64,000 bases of DNA from Cylindrospermum sp. NIES-4074 (GCA_003994795.1 AP018269.1:2724984-2788983), one strand, 5' to 3'. Positions 26,765-35,922 are shown, counted from the stretch's first letter. Translations and numbers: made by a program. Notes: generated from the sequence alone by a model not told the origin.

Positions 26765-27088
26765 ATGAAATCCATTTTTAAAACTGCTCAAATTGCTCTA
26801 CTTTCAGTCTTCGTTTCTGCTGTAGCTGTTAATAGTAGTGCCCAAGCTACAACTTCAATTAGTTGCAAAGAACAGTTCGTTAAAGAATTCACTGTAATTC
26901 CTTATTTCACAAATACTACTAGGGCGACAATTCCTGCTGGCACAACTATAAATTGGAAAACTTATTGGGCGGGACAGTTTACAGGAAATAGACAGACTGT
27001 GCTCAGTCAACCTCTAGCATCTGGGGCAAGCGTTAGCACAGGAATTACATTCAGTGGAGATAATAATAGCTGTACCGCATCTTTCTAA
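26765..27088 (+). CDS. Small secreted protein, tandem copy 1
   Basis: This 107-residue protein has a signal peptide (MKSIFKTAQIALLSVFVSAV..SSAQA) leaving about 78 mature residues. The mature part looks beta-rich (FTVIPYFTNTTRATIPAGTTINWKTYW; GASVSTGITFSGD) and has two cysteines, SC near the start and SC four residues from the end, that could form a disulfide. The strand pattern recalls CARDB-like or fimbrial beta-sandwiches, but no family is certain. It is identical in protein sequence to copy 2. The gene has its own conserved upstream region, so each copy may be transcribed separately. It probably acts in the periplasm or at the surface. Confidence 0.75.
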   Translation: MKSIFKTAQIALLSVFVSAVAVNSSAQATTSISCKEQFVKEFTVIPYFTNTTRATIPAGTTINWKTYWAGQFTGNRQTVLSQPLASGASVSTGITFSGDNNSCTASF

Positions 27089-27241
27089 CGATTAAATCAA
27101 GTTTTCAGTGAACAGTAATCACTTCTTTGTGCATATTTGCAGGATGAATTGATAGTTAAAGTTATTACGACTTTGTTCATATCTGCATAATTCAATCTTC
27201 GTTCATAGATATTCAATTACCACCCAATAACGGATAACAAC

Positions 27242-27565
27242 ATGAAATCCATTTTCAAGACTGCTCAAATTGCTCTACTTTCAGTCTTCGTTTCTGCTGT
27301 AGCTGTTAATAGTAGTGCCCAAGCTACAACTTCAATTAGTTGCAAAGAACAGTTCGTTAAAGAATTCACTGTAATTCCTTATTTCACAAATACTACTAGG
27401 GCGACAATTCCTGCTGGCACAACTATAAATTGGAAAACTTATTGGGCGGGACAGTTTACAGGAAATAGACAGACTGTGCTCAGTCAACCTCTAGCATCTG
27501 GGGCAAGCGTTAGCACAGGAATTACATTCAGTGGAGATAATAATAGCTGTACCGCATCTTTCTAA
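27242..27565 (+). CDS. Small secreted protein, tandem copy 2
   Basis: The protein is identical to copy 1 (107 residues, signal peptide, two mature cysteines). At DNA level it differs from copy 1 only by silent changes in the first codons and by scattered changes in the upstream spacer. Full conservation of the protein over a recent duplication suggests gene dosage or ongoing conversion. Function unknown. Confidence 0.75.
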   Translation: MKSIFKTAQIALLSVFVSAVAVNSSAQATTSISCKEQFVKEFTVIPYFTNTTRATIPAGTTINWKTYWAGQFTGNRQTVLSQPLASGASVSTGITFSGDNNSCTASF

Positions 27566-27718
27566 CGATTAAACTAAGTTTTCAGTGAACAGTAATCACT
27601 TCTTTGTGCATATTTGCAGGATGAATTGATAGTTAAAGTTATTACGACTTTGTTCATATCTGCATAATTCAATCTTCGTTCATAGATATTTAATTACAAG
27701 CCAATACCGGACAACAAC

Positions 27719-28042
27719 ATGAAATTCATTTTCAAGACTGCTCAAGTTGCTTTACTTTCCGTCATCATTTCTGGTGTAGCTATTAATAGTAATGCCCAAG
27801 CTGCGACTTCAATTGGTTGCAATGTACAGTTCGTTAAAGAATTCACTGTAATTCCTTATTTCACAAATACTACTAGGGCAACAATTCCATCTGGAACAGT
27901 TATCAATTGGAAAACTTATTGGGCTGGAGTGTTTCAATCTAATAAACAGACTGTGCTCACTAAATCTCTAGCACCTGGGGCCACCTTTAGTACAGGAATT
28001 CAACTCAGTGGAGACAGTTATAGCTGTACCGCTTCTTTCTAA
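27719..28042 (+). CDS. Small secreted protein, tandem copy 3 (diverged)
   Basis: This 107-residue paralogue has the same signal peptide architecture (ending near NAQA) and both cysteines. The core FVKEFTVIPYFTNTTRATIP is unchanged, but the C-terminal half differs (VFQSNKQTVLTKSLAPGATFSTGIQLSGDSYSC). Substitutions cluster in the region after the NWKTYWAG segment, so that face may bind a variable partner, which is an inference. A 12-bp hairpin lies 256 bases downstream. Confidence 0.75.
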   Translation: MKFIFKTAQVALLSVIISGVAINSNAQAATSIGCNVQFVKEFTVIPYFTNTTRATIPSGTVINWKTYWAGVFQSNKQTVLTKSLAPGATFSTGIQLSGDSYSCTASF

Positions 28043-28298
28043 GAATTGAGCCAAGTTTTCAGTGAACAGTAATCGCTTTTTTGTGCATATTTGCAGGATG
28101 AATTGATAGCTAAAGTTATTTAAACTTTGTTATCTATTAGATGAGATTTTTCTCTAATTCAGCAGCACTAACTTTTTCCCTGTTCACTGTTAAAACTGAG
28201 TTAATTTGTCACCAAAAACATTTTATCAACCACTTAATGCAATGCTATAGACTAAAGCCGCAACACATCCTTCTTAACATTTACTAAATCATTATTTG

Positions 28299-28333
28299 AA
28301 ACCACAGATAACCACGAGATTTATCTGTGGTTT
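28299..28333. terminator. Hairpin between tandem genes and the M24-like gene
   Basis: AAACCACAGATA pairs perfectly with TATCTGTGGTTT across an 11-base loop, with T-rich flanks on one side and A-rich on the other. It sits between convergent transcription units, so it can terminate either. The ACCACAGAT motif also belongs to a common repeat (see 50671-51003). The rest of 28043-28361 shows nothing else. Confidence 0.5.
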
Positions 28334-28361
28334 AATCGTTTCATTCATCAGTTAACTAACC

Positions 28362-29450
28362 TTAATTTTCTAAAGGCACTGCTCGCAATCTTCCTGCTAC
28401 TTCCACGCTGGGGAAATTTGGATCGAAGGTTAAGTTTTCTAACTTGCCATTGTTCAAAATCACAAAAGTATCTTCAACTTTTGCCCCAATTACGCTGGGA
28501 TTCCATGCCACAGCCATGCCTTCTGCTAAAGTATCTTTTGTGAGTGGAGTGGCGACGACTTCGCGTGCTAAATATCCCGTGGTTCCTCCTTGGTGATGTT
28601 CGCGGATGGCATCGGGAAAACCGTGCTGTTCATAAGCTTGAGCTAGGGCATGATAAACTGTGTCGAGAGTGGTTCCAGATTGGGACAAATTCAACGCTAC
28701 TGCTTCTATTTCGCAGACATGGCGGTGCAATTGGGCATTTTCATCACTAAGCGCCCCAAAACTGACAAATCGGGTCAGGTTCGCATACAAACCATATCCT
28801 CTGGCGCAAAATACTAGCATTGCTTGTCGTCCAATCTGTTCGCCTGTGGGTGTAGCATGGCGATATAGGGGTAAACGTCGCTCACCGGCTACGAGTGTCA
28901 GCGCTGGATGCAAACCCTTCGCCCACAATGCCTCTGCACCCGCGCCGGCTAATTGATATTCTGTCCAGGTAGGTTTGGCAGCTGTTAATACTTCTGTCAT
29001 GGCAACGCTGGCTTTTTGCCCTACTTGGCGATATCGCTCTATTTCACTTGACATCATTACGTATTTATGCTGTCTGAGGGAGGCTGGTAATTCCTGCTCT
29101 AGATGAGAAATGGGGAAATCACTCAGCACTTGCCCCCCATCAGTAGCTTCACGGACAAAAGACTCACGGGACGCAGGATCAGCCCAAGGGTTGATGTGTA
29201 GTTTAAAATTGGTTGGTATTTCTTCGTCTACAAGACGCTGCGCTTCAATTTGATCTGTCAATATCCAAGCGTCTTGGGCTGTGACTAAGACTTCTGCTAT
29301 GCCTCTTTCAGCGGTAAGCAGTACAGTGCTAGAAGCGCCAGCAGTTACCCAAGCAAACCAGTCTGTGCCACGTAGACGCACAGCTTGCGCTTCCGTTTGA
29401 TTTAGGGTTTCTCTGATTAACGCTAGCTTTGTGGAGACTTCTTGGTTCAT
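28362..29450 (-). CDS. M24 (aminopeptidase P/prolidase-like) protein lacking metal ligands
   Basis: This 362-residue protein has the two-part creatinase/prolidase layout: N-terminal domain ~1-140, 'pita-bread' M24 domain ~150-350. The M24 landmarks are recognisable but changed. The first Asp site reads LVFCARGYG, the second YANLTR (Asp to Asn), the His region EHHQGGTTGY remains, the first Glu site reads AWNPSV (Glu to Asn), and only the last, AKVEDTFVI, keeps Glu. Metallopeptidase activity therefore seems lost; it may be a binding or scaffolding protein. ATG 29450 is preferred because an upstream extension to 29528 is repeat DNA. It is last in the GH2-galT-M24 gene line. Confidence 0.8.
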   Translation of the reverse strand: MNQEVSTKLALIRETLNQTEAQAVRLRGTDWFAWVTAGASSTVLLTAERGIAEVLVTAQDAWILTDQIEAQRLVDEEIPTNFKLHINPWADPASRESFVREATDGGQVLSDFPISHLEQELPASLRQHKYVMMSSEIERYRQVGQKASVAMTEVLTAAKPTWTEYQLAGAGAEALWAKGLHPALTLVAGERRLPLYRHATPTGEQIGRQAMLVFCARGYGLYANLTRFVSFGALSDENAQLHRHVCEIEAVALNLSQSGTTLDTVYHALAQAYEQHGFPDAIREHHQGGTTGYLAREVVATPLTKDTLAEGMAVAWNPSVIGAKVEDTFVILNNGKLENLTFDPNFPSVEVAGRLRAVPLEN

Positions 29451-29485
29451 AAGAGGATAGGGAAACACTGATAAACACAGATAAG

Positions 29486-29619
29486 AGTGTTCCAATTTAA
29501 AAGCTATCCCAAATATTTCGTAGAACATAACAGACTTATGTTCGGAGGCAGGCGAGACTTGTACTGAGCTTGTCGAAGTGCGCCCGCCCTACGGGATAAT
29601 TTATTTTGTGGATTACTCT
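29486..29619 (-). repeat. Repeat family 'GCGTCTCGCCTG', copy B with insert
   Basis: It shares ends with copies A and C (TATCCCAAATATTT..GTAGAACA; TAATTTATTTTGTGGATTACTCT) but the core is altered and contains GTACTGAGCTTGTCGAAGT, another widespread short repeat. It lies between the M24-like gene and galT and would form part of their transcript if they are co-transcribed. Confidence 0.65.
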
Positions 29620-29662
29620 AATTATGAGTTTTATCTGTGTTTATCTGTGTCCGTCTGTGGTT

Positions 29663-30763
29663 TTATATCGAAATTGGCATTTCGATATTGACAGCTACTG
29701 CTTGTAATTCTTTTGCTTTCTCCTCTGGTAAGGCGTCATTGGCAAACATCCCAGCGGCGAGTTCGGTTCCTGCTAGGTATTTCAGCCGTTCACTTGTCCG
29801 ATATGGGGGATAAAATTCGGCGTGTAAATGGGCTTCGGGATGGGGTAAGGTGTCGGTTGGTGCTTGATACCAAGCCATTAAATAAGGAAATGGACGGTTC
29901 CACAAGCCGTCATATTTGAGAGTGACGGTTTTTAAGGCTTTGGCTAGTCCCCAACGTTGTGCTGGGGTTAGTTCTGTGAAGGTGCTAACTGGTTGTTTTG
30001 GGGCAATCCAAACTTCATAGGGGTAACGAGCGCAGGCTGGCACAAAGGCGATCGCATCTTCATCTTGATAAATAATCCGCTGGTTGTCCGCAATCTCTTT
30101 CTGAATCAAGTCTTGCAGCAAACCCCGCTGATGTTCCCGAAAATATGCCTGTTGCATTGCTAACATCCGGGCGGGAACGGGGGGTATAAAGGGATAAGCA
30201 TAAATTTGCCCGTGGGGATGATGCAACGTTACGCCTACCTCTATACCCTTGTTCTCAAAGGGTAGCACATACTGGATTTGGGGATTTGCTCCTAGTTCTC
30301 TGGTGCGATCGCCCCAAACTTCTAATAGCAAATCCAGGTGTTTTAATTCCAGTGAACTGAGGGAGGCTTGAGCATCTTGGGTAAAAACCACCACCTCACA
30401 GGCTCCGTTCGCTGGCAAGGTTTCCACAATACTGGATGGTGGATTGTTTGCGGTGAGAGCCATTGAGGGAAAGCGGTTATCAAACACCGCGATATCATAC
30501 CTACCTTGGGGCAGTTCAGTAGGAAACACAGGGTTGCGGGTGGGTGCGAGGGGGTTATATTCTGGGGGCGGCATGAAAGTCCGCCCTTGACGATGACTCG
30601 CATAAGCTACCCATTCGCCACGCAAGGGGTGCCAGCGGAGGTGGGGATTTGCCTGCACTGGCTCGTTGCTGGGGCTAGTGGCTTGTAGCTGACTAGCAAT
30701 TGGCACTCGACTATATAAAGTCAGTTGGCGTCCATCCGGCTTTAACAGCTTGTGGGAGTACAT
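29663..30763 (-). CDS. galT: Galactose-1-phosphate uridylyltransferase
   Basis: This 366-residue HIT-superfamily enzyme exchanges UMP between UDP-glucose and galactose 1-phosphate. The active-site HPHGQ ([16 protein letters not shown]) is present with the nucleophilic histidine, as are the N-terminal substrate motif ([19 protein letters not shown]), FDNRFPS, and the second histidine pair in HLHAEFYPP. The length is typical. ATG 30763 is preceded by AAGGATT and lies 22 bases inside the 3' end of the GH2 gene, which implies coupling. With galK it forms two of three Leloir steps; the epimerase must be elsewhere. Confidence 0.96.
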   Translation of the reverse strand: MYSHKLLKPDGRQLTLYSRVPIASQLQATSPSNEPVQANPHLRWHPLRGEWVAYASHRQGRTFMPPPEYNPLAPTRNPVFPTELPQGRYDIAVFDNRFPSMALTANNPPSSIVETLPANGACEVVVFTQDAQASLSSLELKHLDLLLEVWGDRTRELGANPQIQYVLPFENKGIEVGVTLHHPHGQIYAYPFIPPVPARMLAMQQAYFREHQRGLLQDLIQKEIADNQRIIYQDEDAIAFVPACARYPYEVWIAPKQPVSTFTELTPAQRWGLAKALKTVTLKYDGLWNRPFPYLMAWYQAPTDTLPHPEAHLHAEFYPPYRTSERLKYLAGTELAAGMFANDALPEEKAKELQAVAVNIEMPISI

Positions 30764-32604
30764 AATCCTTGTCCTGAGAGGGTTGCTGCACGGATCGCCT
30801 CAAGGGGAAATTTCGGAGTGCGATCGCCATACAACAAACCGTTAGCTTCTTGGAAAGTATCTGTGAACTGTGTGTAACAGAATCCGCTGAACATCTCGAT
30901 ATTATTCACGGTATCCAGCAGGGCAGTGTATTTCATTTGCAGCTCAGAAATATTCGCACTGCGCTCATATCCCCAGGCTTTATCTGCATCTGGCTGGCTA
31001 ACATGGGCATAGGCAATACCGCCAAACTCAGTCAACATCACTGGTTGTCCTTGATGGGGATAGTTATCGAGGGTGAGGATGCGCCCACCGGGACGCTTGC
31101 GCTCAAACAAATCTGATAGCTTAACTTCTGGCCCATAACGATGAGCTAATTGCTGCGGCTTGGTGTCGTAGTCATGAATGGCGAGAATGTCTGTATCTGT
31201 ACTTTCCCAGCCATCGTTACCAATCACTGGGCGAGTGGGGTCAAGAGTTTTGGTGAGGTGATACATTGCCAAAACATAGTTCCGATGTGCCGGTGTTTCT
31301 ACTAAATTGGGCACACCCCAAGATTCATTAAACGGCACCCAGGCAATAATACACGGATGATTGACATCTCGCTTGATGACCTCAGTCCATTCGTGGGTCA
31401 TGCGTTCTACAGCTTTACGGGTAAAGCGATAGGCGCTTGGCATCTCTTCCCATACTAACAACCCTAATACATCTGCCCAATATAAAAAACGGGGGTCTTC
31501 AATTTTTTGGTGTTTGCGGACTCCGTTAAAACCCATTGCTTTGGCAAGTTCCACATCCCGCCGCAACGCCTCATCATCGGGTGCAGTCATGAGTGAATCG
31601 GGCCAATAGCCTTGGTCGAGAACCAGTCGCAAATAGTAAGGACGACCATTGAGCATAAAGCGATCGCGCTGAATGCTGACAGTCCTGATGGCCGTGTAGG
31701 ATTTGACCTCATCTAATAATTGGTCGTTGTGCCACAACTGAATGTGGGCATCAATTAACGTTGGTCTTTCTGGACTCCACAGTAATTCGTTACGATAATC
31801 GTCAATTCCTGGGTCAGCTAGGGCGATACGGCGATGAATTTCCCCGTGGAATACTTCGTAGGTGTCATTGGCTAGCAAAGTCTCGCCAACACTCAGTTTT
31901 ACCTTGAGTTGGATGCCTGATGCAGGTACATCCCCGGCGATCGCAGCATAACAGCCAATTTCCCAGCGATCGAAGTCTGGAGTCCAGTTAATGTGATCTA
32001 TATATGTTGCACCCACACGCTCAATCCAAACTGTCTGCCAAATCCCAGTGGTGCGAGGATACCAAATACTGTGGGGTTCCAACTGCCAATCTTGCTTACC
32101 ACGAGGTTTAGCCAGGTCATGAGCATCATCCTGGGCCCAGACAGTCACTAAGGTTTGACCACTGTCATTCAAAACGTGGGTAATATCGATGGTGAAAGGG
32201 GTATGTCCACCTTCATGTTCTGCCACATATTCACCGTTAACCCACACACGAGCGCGATAGTCCACAGCCCCGAAATGCAGCAGTAGTCTACCTTCCCCGG
32301 TCGGCGTGGCAAATTCCCGCTCGTACCAGCAGTTAGTGTGAAAACTAGTATCACCAATCCCACTTTTGATAGATTCAGGAGCGAAGGGAACTTTTATATC
32401 ATGAGTCCATTGCTTCAGATCACTGGGTTGGATGCATTTTCCCTCGTCGTCAAATGCGAACTTCCACAGACCGTTAAGGCTTTGCCAGTCAGCGCGCTGG
32501 AAGTGGGGACACGGGTGTGTCGTATCCCTGGAGTTAAAACTCTTTTTATTAACAGTATTAGAGGGTAATTCGAGATCAGGATTCACCAGGTTCAATAAAT
32601 TCAT
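30742..32604 (-). CDS. Glycoside hydrolase family 2 (beta-galactosidase/glucuronidase-like)
   Basis: This 620-residue protein has the GH2 order: jelly-roll sugar-binding domain (~30-200; FGAVDYRARVWVNGEYVAEHEGGHTPF), immunoglobulin-like domain (~210-310) and TIM barrel (~315-600). The acid/base is Glu in VPFNESWG and the nucleophile Glu in MLTEFGGIAY. There is no signal peptide, so it acts in the cytoplasm on an imported oligosaccharide or glycoside. Direct coupling to galT (22-base overlap) points to a beta-galactoside as substrate. It is shorter than LacZ and closer in size to beta-glucuronidases. It is the first gene of the GH2-galT-M24 line. Confidence 0.92.
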   Translation of the reverse strand: MNLLNLVNPDLELPSNTVNKKSFNSRDTTHPCPHFQRADWQSLNGLWKFAFDDEGKCIQPSDLKQWTHDIKVPFAPESIKSGIGDTSFHTNCWYEREFATPTGEGRLLLHFGAVDYRARVWVNGEYVAEHEGGHTPFTIDITHVLNDSGQTLVTVWAQDDAHDLAKPRGKQDWQLEPHSIWYPRTTGIWQTVWIERVGATYIDHINWTPDFDRWEIGCYAAIAGDVPASGIQLKVKLSVGETLLANDTYEVFHGEIHRRIALADPGIDDYRNELLWSPERPTLIDAHIQLWHNDQLLDEVKSYTAIRTVSIQRDRFMLNGRPYYLRLVLDQGYWPDSLMTAPDDEALRRDVELAKAMGFNGVRKHQKIEDPRFLYWADVLGLLVWEEMPSAYRFTRKAVERMTHEWTEVIKRDVNHPCIIAWVPFNESWGVPNLVETPAHRNYVLAMYHLTKTLDPTRPVIGNDGWESTDTDILAIHDYDTKPQQLAHRYGPEVKLSDLFERKRPGGRILTLDNYPHQGQPVMLTEFGGIAYAHVSQPDADKAWGYERSANISELQMKYTALLDTVNNIEMFSGFCYTQFTDTFQEANGLLYGDRTPKFPLEAIRAATLSGQGLCTPTSC

Positions 32605-33493
32605 CTAAAACTTTTCCCCATCTGCAACACAACAGATTCTTTTTTTACCTTTGGTTTAGACTGAACAAACCTATTTCCAGATATTTTAGGAGTTGTGCCT
32701 TCAGCACCCTTGCCCATATCTGACCACTATCTTGATTATGGCGATAACGAACAACCTGAGATGCGCCTAATTGTAGGGCATCCTATCAAGTGTAGACGCG
32801 TGTTTTGTGACATTGTTGCACAATATAACGCTAATTTTCGTTATTCGGTCTGGAAAATTTAATTAATTCTCTGATAGTAGCTACTATAATTTCTGATCCA
32901 ATTAAAGCATCATCTGGAATAAAATTATTTTTATTTTTTTGAAAATTATTTTGCGTTAAACCTGGGAAATAAGCATCTTTATTGAGCGATTATAAGCCAA
33001 ATTGTAGATAAAAGCTTTTATTGCCCGATAACAGATAAATTTCCCCGTTTTTGTTAGATAAATTCTTCACTGAGCTAACATTATACTAGGAGAAAGGGAA
33101 CAGGGAATAGAGAATAGTTCCCATACTCTGTATGGCAATGAATTCTCGAAGGCTCTGCCTTCCATGACAGTAGAGGCAGAGCCTCTGTGATCGCATTAAG
33201 AGCCGGAGACTGGGAACGAGATGTGGTAAGAATTTGAGATTAAGTTGACACTCATGCTCTCACTACAAAACCTTGATTATTTGCGTTGTTCTACTTAATG
33301 TTTATTAAACAGAATTTCCGCAAAATCAATCAAAGTTCTGGTCTTATGGCAGGCAATCTACTGTTTTTTCTATTTCTAATCTTATGTATAAACTGCTATC
33401 TTAATTAATATGGTAATTTGATTTGAGCCTTGGTTAACTATCATTACATATTGAGGACTAAGGCAGAGCATGATGCATAATACCAAGACATTA
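32605..33493. other. Long intergenic region, AT-rich, with one small palindrome
   Basis: It contains the GH2 promoter side. AGGCTCTGCCT at 33150 pairs with AGGCAGAGCCT ending at 33184. GAGACTGGGAACGAGAT..TTAAGTTGACAC (33208-33252) recurs near 22198-22238. I see no coding frame that looks real. Confidence 0.5.
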
Positions 33494-33601
33494 GAGTGTT
33501 TCAACTTCAAAAGTATCCCAAATATTTTGTAGAACAGGCGTCTCGCCTGTTCGGAGGCAGGCGAGACGCCCCACGGGATAATTTATTTTTTGGATTACTC
33601 T
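33494..33601 (-). repeat. Repeat family 'GCGTCTCGCCTG', copy C
   Basis: It is oriented opposite to copy A: GTTTCAACTTCAAAAGTATCC at one end and TTTTTTGGATTACTCT at the other, with GGCGTCTCGCC and GGCGAGACGCC in the core. It lies directly upstream of the PhyH gene and may carry or displace promoter elements. Confidence 0.75.
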
Positions 33602-33649
33602 TATCAGCCTATAAAACAGATAGGCTAATTCCCAGAATTGAAGAGGATA

Positions 33650-34465
33650 ATGAAGATGGTTCAAAGTATAGGCGGAATAGCTAACTATACAGCTACCGAC
33701 CTAGATCGATTCGCTAAAGAACTGAATCGAGACGGAATTTGTGTGATTCCTGGTCTTTTTGACCAAAAATTAATTAGTGAGTGGGCGCAAGCTTTTGAAA
33801 AATTATTTCGAGAGCGTCAAAATCAACCAGGTGGACTGGCTCCCCGTGAACTTGCCCGCTACTATCTAACTTTACCTTGGGTTTACCCATTTGCTAATGA
33901 GTTGGTTTTTGCTAATGCGGTGATTTTGAGTGTGATTGAGCGCGTATTTTTTCAGGAATACGTGATGGTTCAATTGGGGGTTGATGTCCCAATACAGGGT
34001 TCCGATTATCAGGAAATTCACCGTGATTATCGCCCTCTGTTCACTGACCACATAGTAACGCCTCTCTACGCTTTGGCGGTTAATTTCCCTCTGGTGGAAG
34101 TAACAGCAGAAAACGGCCCATTTCAAATGGCCCGTGGTACTCATCTGTTACCGCGTGCAGAAGGATTGAGGAAGGTTGCTTCTGGGGAAATTCCTATGGA
34201 ATCTTTTTATATGCAACTTGGTGATGTGATGATTCGGACACCTTTAGCGTTACATCGGGGTTCACCAAATCTAACGAGCCAGCCAAGACCTATGGTAGTG
34301 ATGGGTTATGCTATGCATTGGTTGCACACGCCGAAGGTGGATTTGACTCTCCCACGAGATTACTATGAAAGTTTGCCAGATCAGGTGAAAAAAATGCTGC
34401 GGTGTCAGGTGGTGGAGGAATTACCTCAAGAGAAAGTGGAAACTTACATAAATTTCAAGTATTAG
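33650..34465 (+). CDS. Phytanoyl-CoA dioxygenase (PhyH) family protein
   Basis: This 271-residue Fe(II)/2-oxoglutarate-type oxygenase shows the metal triad: HxD in QEIHRDYRP and a distal His in LALHRGSPNLT, followed by RPMVVMGY with the 2-oxoglutarate-binding Arg. A GDVMIRTP strand precedes the distal His. ATG 33650 is chosen because AAGAGG sits 4-9 bases upstream; a TTG at 33638 and an ATG at 33656 are also in frame. Family members hydroxylate lipids, amino acids, antibiotics or sugars, so the substrate is open. Its neighbours are sugar enzymes. A MITE separates it from GH43. Confidence 0.85.
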   Translation: MKMVQSIGGIANYTATDLDRFAKELNRDGICVIPGLFDQKLISEWAQAFEKLFRERQNQPGGLAPRELARYYLTLPWVYPFANELVFANAVILSVIERVFFQEYVMVQLGVDVPIQGSDYQEIHRDYRPLFTDHIVTPLYALAVNFPLVEVTAENGPFQMARGTHLLPRAEGLRKVASGEIPMESFYMQLGDVMIRTPLALHRGSPNLTSQPRPMVVMGYAMHWLHTPKVDLTLPRDYYESLPDQVKKMLRCQVVEELPQEKVETYINFKY

Positions 34466-34511
34466 CAGTTGGTGTGGGGTGTGGGGGAAGAATGAATACC
34501 ACATTTATTTT

Positions 34512-34624
34512 AGGACTTACGCAAAATCATGAAGAAACGTTCGCGTAGCGTGCCGGAGGCATACCGCAAAGGACGCAAAGGACACAAAGGAATAAGAGTT
34601 TCAGAGAGTTCTTGCGTAAGTCCT
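34512..34624 (+). mobile_element. MITE 'AGGACTTACGCAA', copy 1
   Basis: It is 113 bp with perfect inverted ends AGGACTTACGCAA / TTGCGTAAGTCCT flanked by T and A. The interior carries CGTTCGCGTAGCGTGCCGGAGGCATACC and a purine stretch CAAAGGACGCAAAGGACAC. Copies of the same length lie at 41818-41930 and, inverted, 46385-46497. No ORF, so it must be moved by a transposase in trans. Confidence 0.85.
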
Positions 34625-34748
34625 ATCATTTTAAAGATTGAGAAATAAGAAAGATGTATTTCAATATGCGTAGTTGTCCTCTACACCCCTTTCATTTTTG
34701 AGTTCTTCTTTAATCACTTTTCTAACCTTCACCACAAAGGATTAAAAG

Positions 34749-35732
34749 ATGCAAACCTATACTAATCCGGTATACAAAGGCTATTTTGCTGATCCCTTTG
34801 TTTGGCAGCACGAGGGGGTATATTATGCAATTGGCACTGGTGCAGCTGAGGCAGCTGGCATGGTGGATGAAATAGCCACCCACAATGTTTTTCCTCTATT
34901 ACAGTCTTTTGATTTCCTGAATTGGGATTTTGTTGGTAATGCACTATTGCGACCAGACCCCGCTCTTGGTGATAATTATTGGGCACCGGAAGTTGCTTAT
35001 AGCGGCCAATTTTACCTCTACTATTCTGTGGGGCATGAGGACAAAAATCATCAGTTGCGCGTTGCCACTAGCGATACACCGTTAGGCCCTTATCAAGATG
35101 TGGGTGAACCGCTTTTAGACCCCGAATCCTGCCCCTTTGCCATCGACCCGCACCCCTTCCGTGATGATGATGGAGAGTGGTACTTGTTTTATGCCCGTGA
35201 CTTTCTAGACACAGATGGCGGTGTGCGTGCGGGAACTGCACTGGTTGTAGACCGACTCGAAAATATGACTAAACTCTCTGGTGAGGAGAAAGTTGTATTG
35301 CGTGCGAGTTTAGATTGGCAGCGTTTTCTAGATAACCGTTTGATGTACGGTGAAATTTTTGACTGGCATACTTTAGAAGGGCCCTGTGTCCGCAAACATG
35401 AGGGAAAGTATTACTGCTTTTATAGTGGTGGACGCTGGGAAACGGAGAACTACGGTGTAGATTATGGAGTTGCAGACAGCGTTATGGGCCCTTACTCTGA
35501 TGCGGGTAACGAAAATGGGCCGCGTGTTTTGCGATCGCATCCCGGTTATGTTCTCGGTCCAGGACATAACTCAATCGTTTTCGGGCCAAATGGTCAAACC
35601 GAATATATAGCCTACCATGCCTGGGCAACAAACATGGCTATGCGGCAAATGTGGATAGATCAACTGATCTGGACACCAGATGGCCCGCGCTGCAACGGCC
35701 CAAGCTGGACTCCTCAGGCGATCGCAAATTAA
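34749..35732 (+). CDS. Glycoside hydrolase family 43 protein
   Basis: This 327-residue protein fits the five-bladed GH43 propeller. The general base Asp is in GYFADPFVW, the pKa-modulating Asp in FAIDPHPFRDDDG, and the acid Glu in TLEGPCVRKHEGKYYCFYSGG. There is no signal peptide, so a cytoplasmic substrate is expected. The family includes arabinofuranosidases, xylosidases and galactan- or galactofuranose-cleaving enzymes. Given the neighbouring UDP-galactofuranose mutase, a furanosidase role is attractive but is inference. ATG 34749 follows CACAAAGG. A hairpin follows the gene. Confidence 0.9.
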   Translation: MQTYTNPVYKGYFADPFVWQHEGVYYAIGTGAAEAAGMVDEIATHNVFPLLQSFDFLNWDFVGNALLRPDPALGDNYWAPEVAYSGQFYLYYSVGHEDKNHQLRVATSDTPLGPYQDVGEPLLDPESCPFAIDPHPFRDDDGEWYLFYARDFLDTDGGVRAGTALVVDRLENMTKLSGEEKVVLRASLDWQRFLDNRLMYGEIFDWHTLEGPCVRKHEGKYYCFYSGGRWETENYGVDYGVADSVMGPYSDAGNENGPRVLRSHPGYVLGPGHNSIVFGPNGQTEYIAYHAWATNMAMRQMWIDQLIWTPDGPRCNGPSWTPQAIAN

Positions 35733-35750
35733 ACCCTAAAGACTTGTAAA

Positions 35751-35778
35751 CTCAGAAGTTGCAGGTGCAGCTTCTGAG
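35751..35778 (+). terminator. Hairpin after GH43 gene
   Basis: CTCAGAAG pairs with CTTCTGAG around a 12-base loop, 19 bases after the GH43 stop. There is no clear T-run, so factor-independent termination is uncertain. Confidence 0.35.
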
Positions 35779-35922
35779 AGCTATAAATGAGTATAACTAT
35801 ACTGTAGGCATTACCCAGAGGATTACATTTAGTTTCTGGTTCCTAAACATTAGTTAGAAGCTGAACCTCTCAGAGGTTAATTAAAAAGTCCTAAAATTTA
35901 GTGAAAAACCTTTCTCCTACAA

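Larger units (their letters stand above)
26688..28120 (+). repeat. Tandem triplication, 477-bp period
   Basis: Three direct repeat units each carry one 107-codon gene plus its upstream and downstream spacer. The start codons are at 26765, 27242 and 27719, exactly 477 bases apart. Units 1 and 2 are almost identical; unit 3 has diverged in the gene. The first codons of unit 2 (TTCAAGACTGCTCAA) match unit 3 rather than unit 1, and the spacers are mosaic, which points to unequal crossing-over or gene conversion. Confidence 0.95.

Noticed and set aside
29451-29528. N-terminal extension of the M24-like protein
   Set aside because: The extra codons are translated from a repeat element; the protein begins sensibly at ATG 29450.
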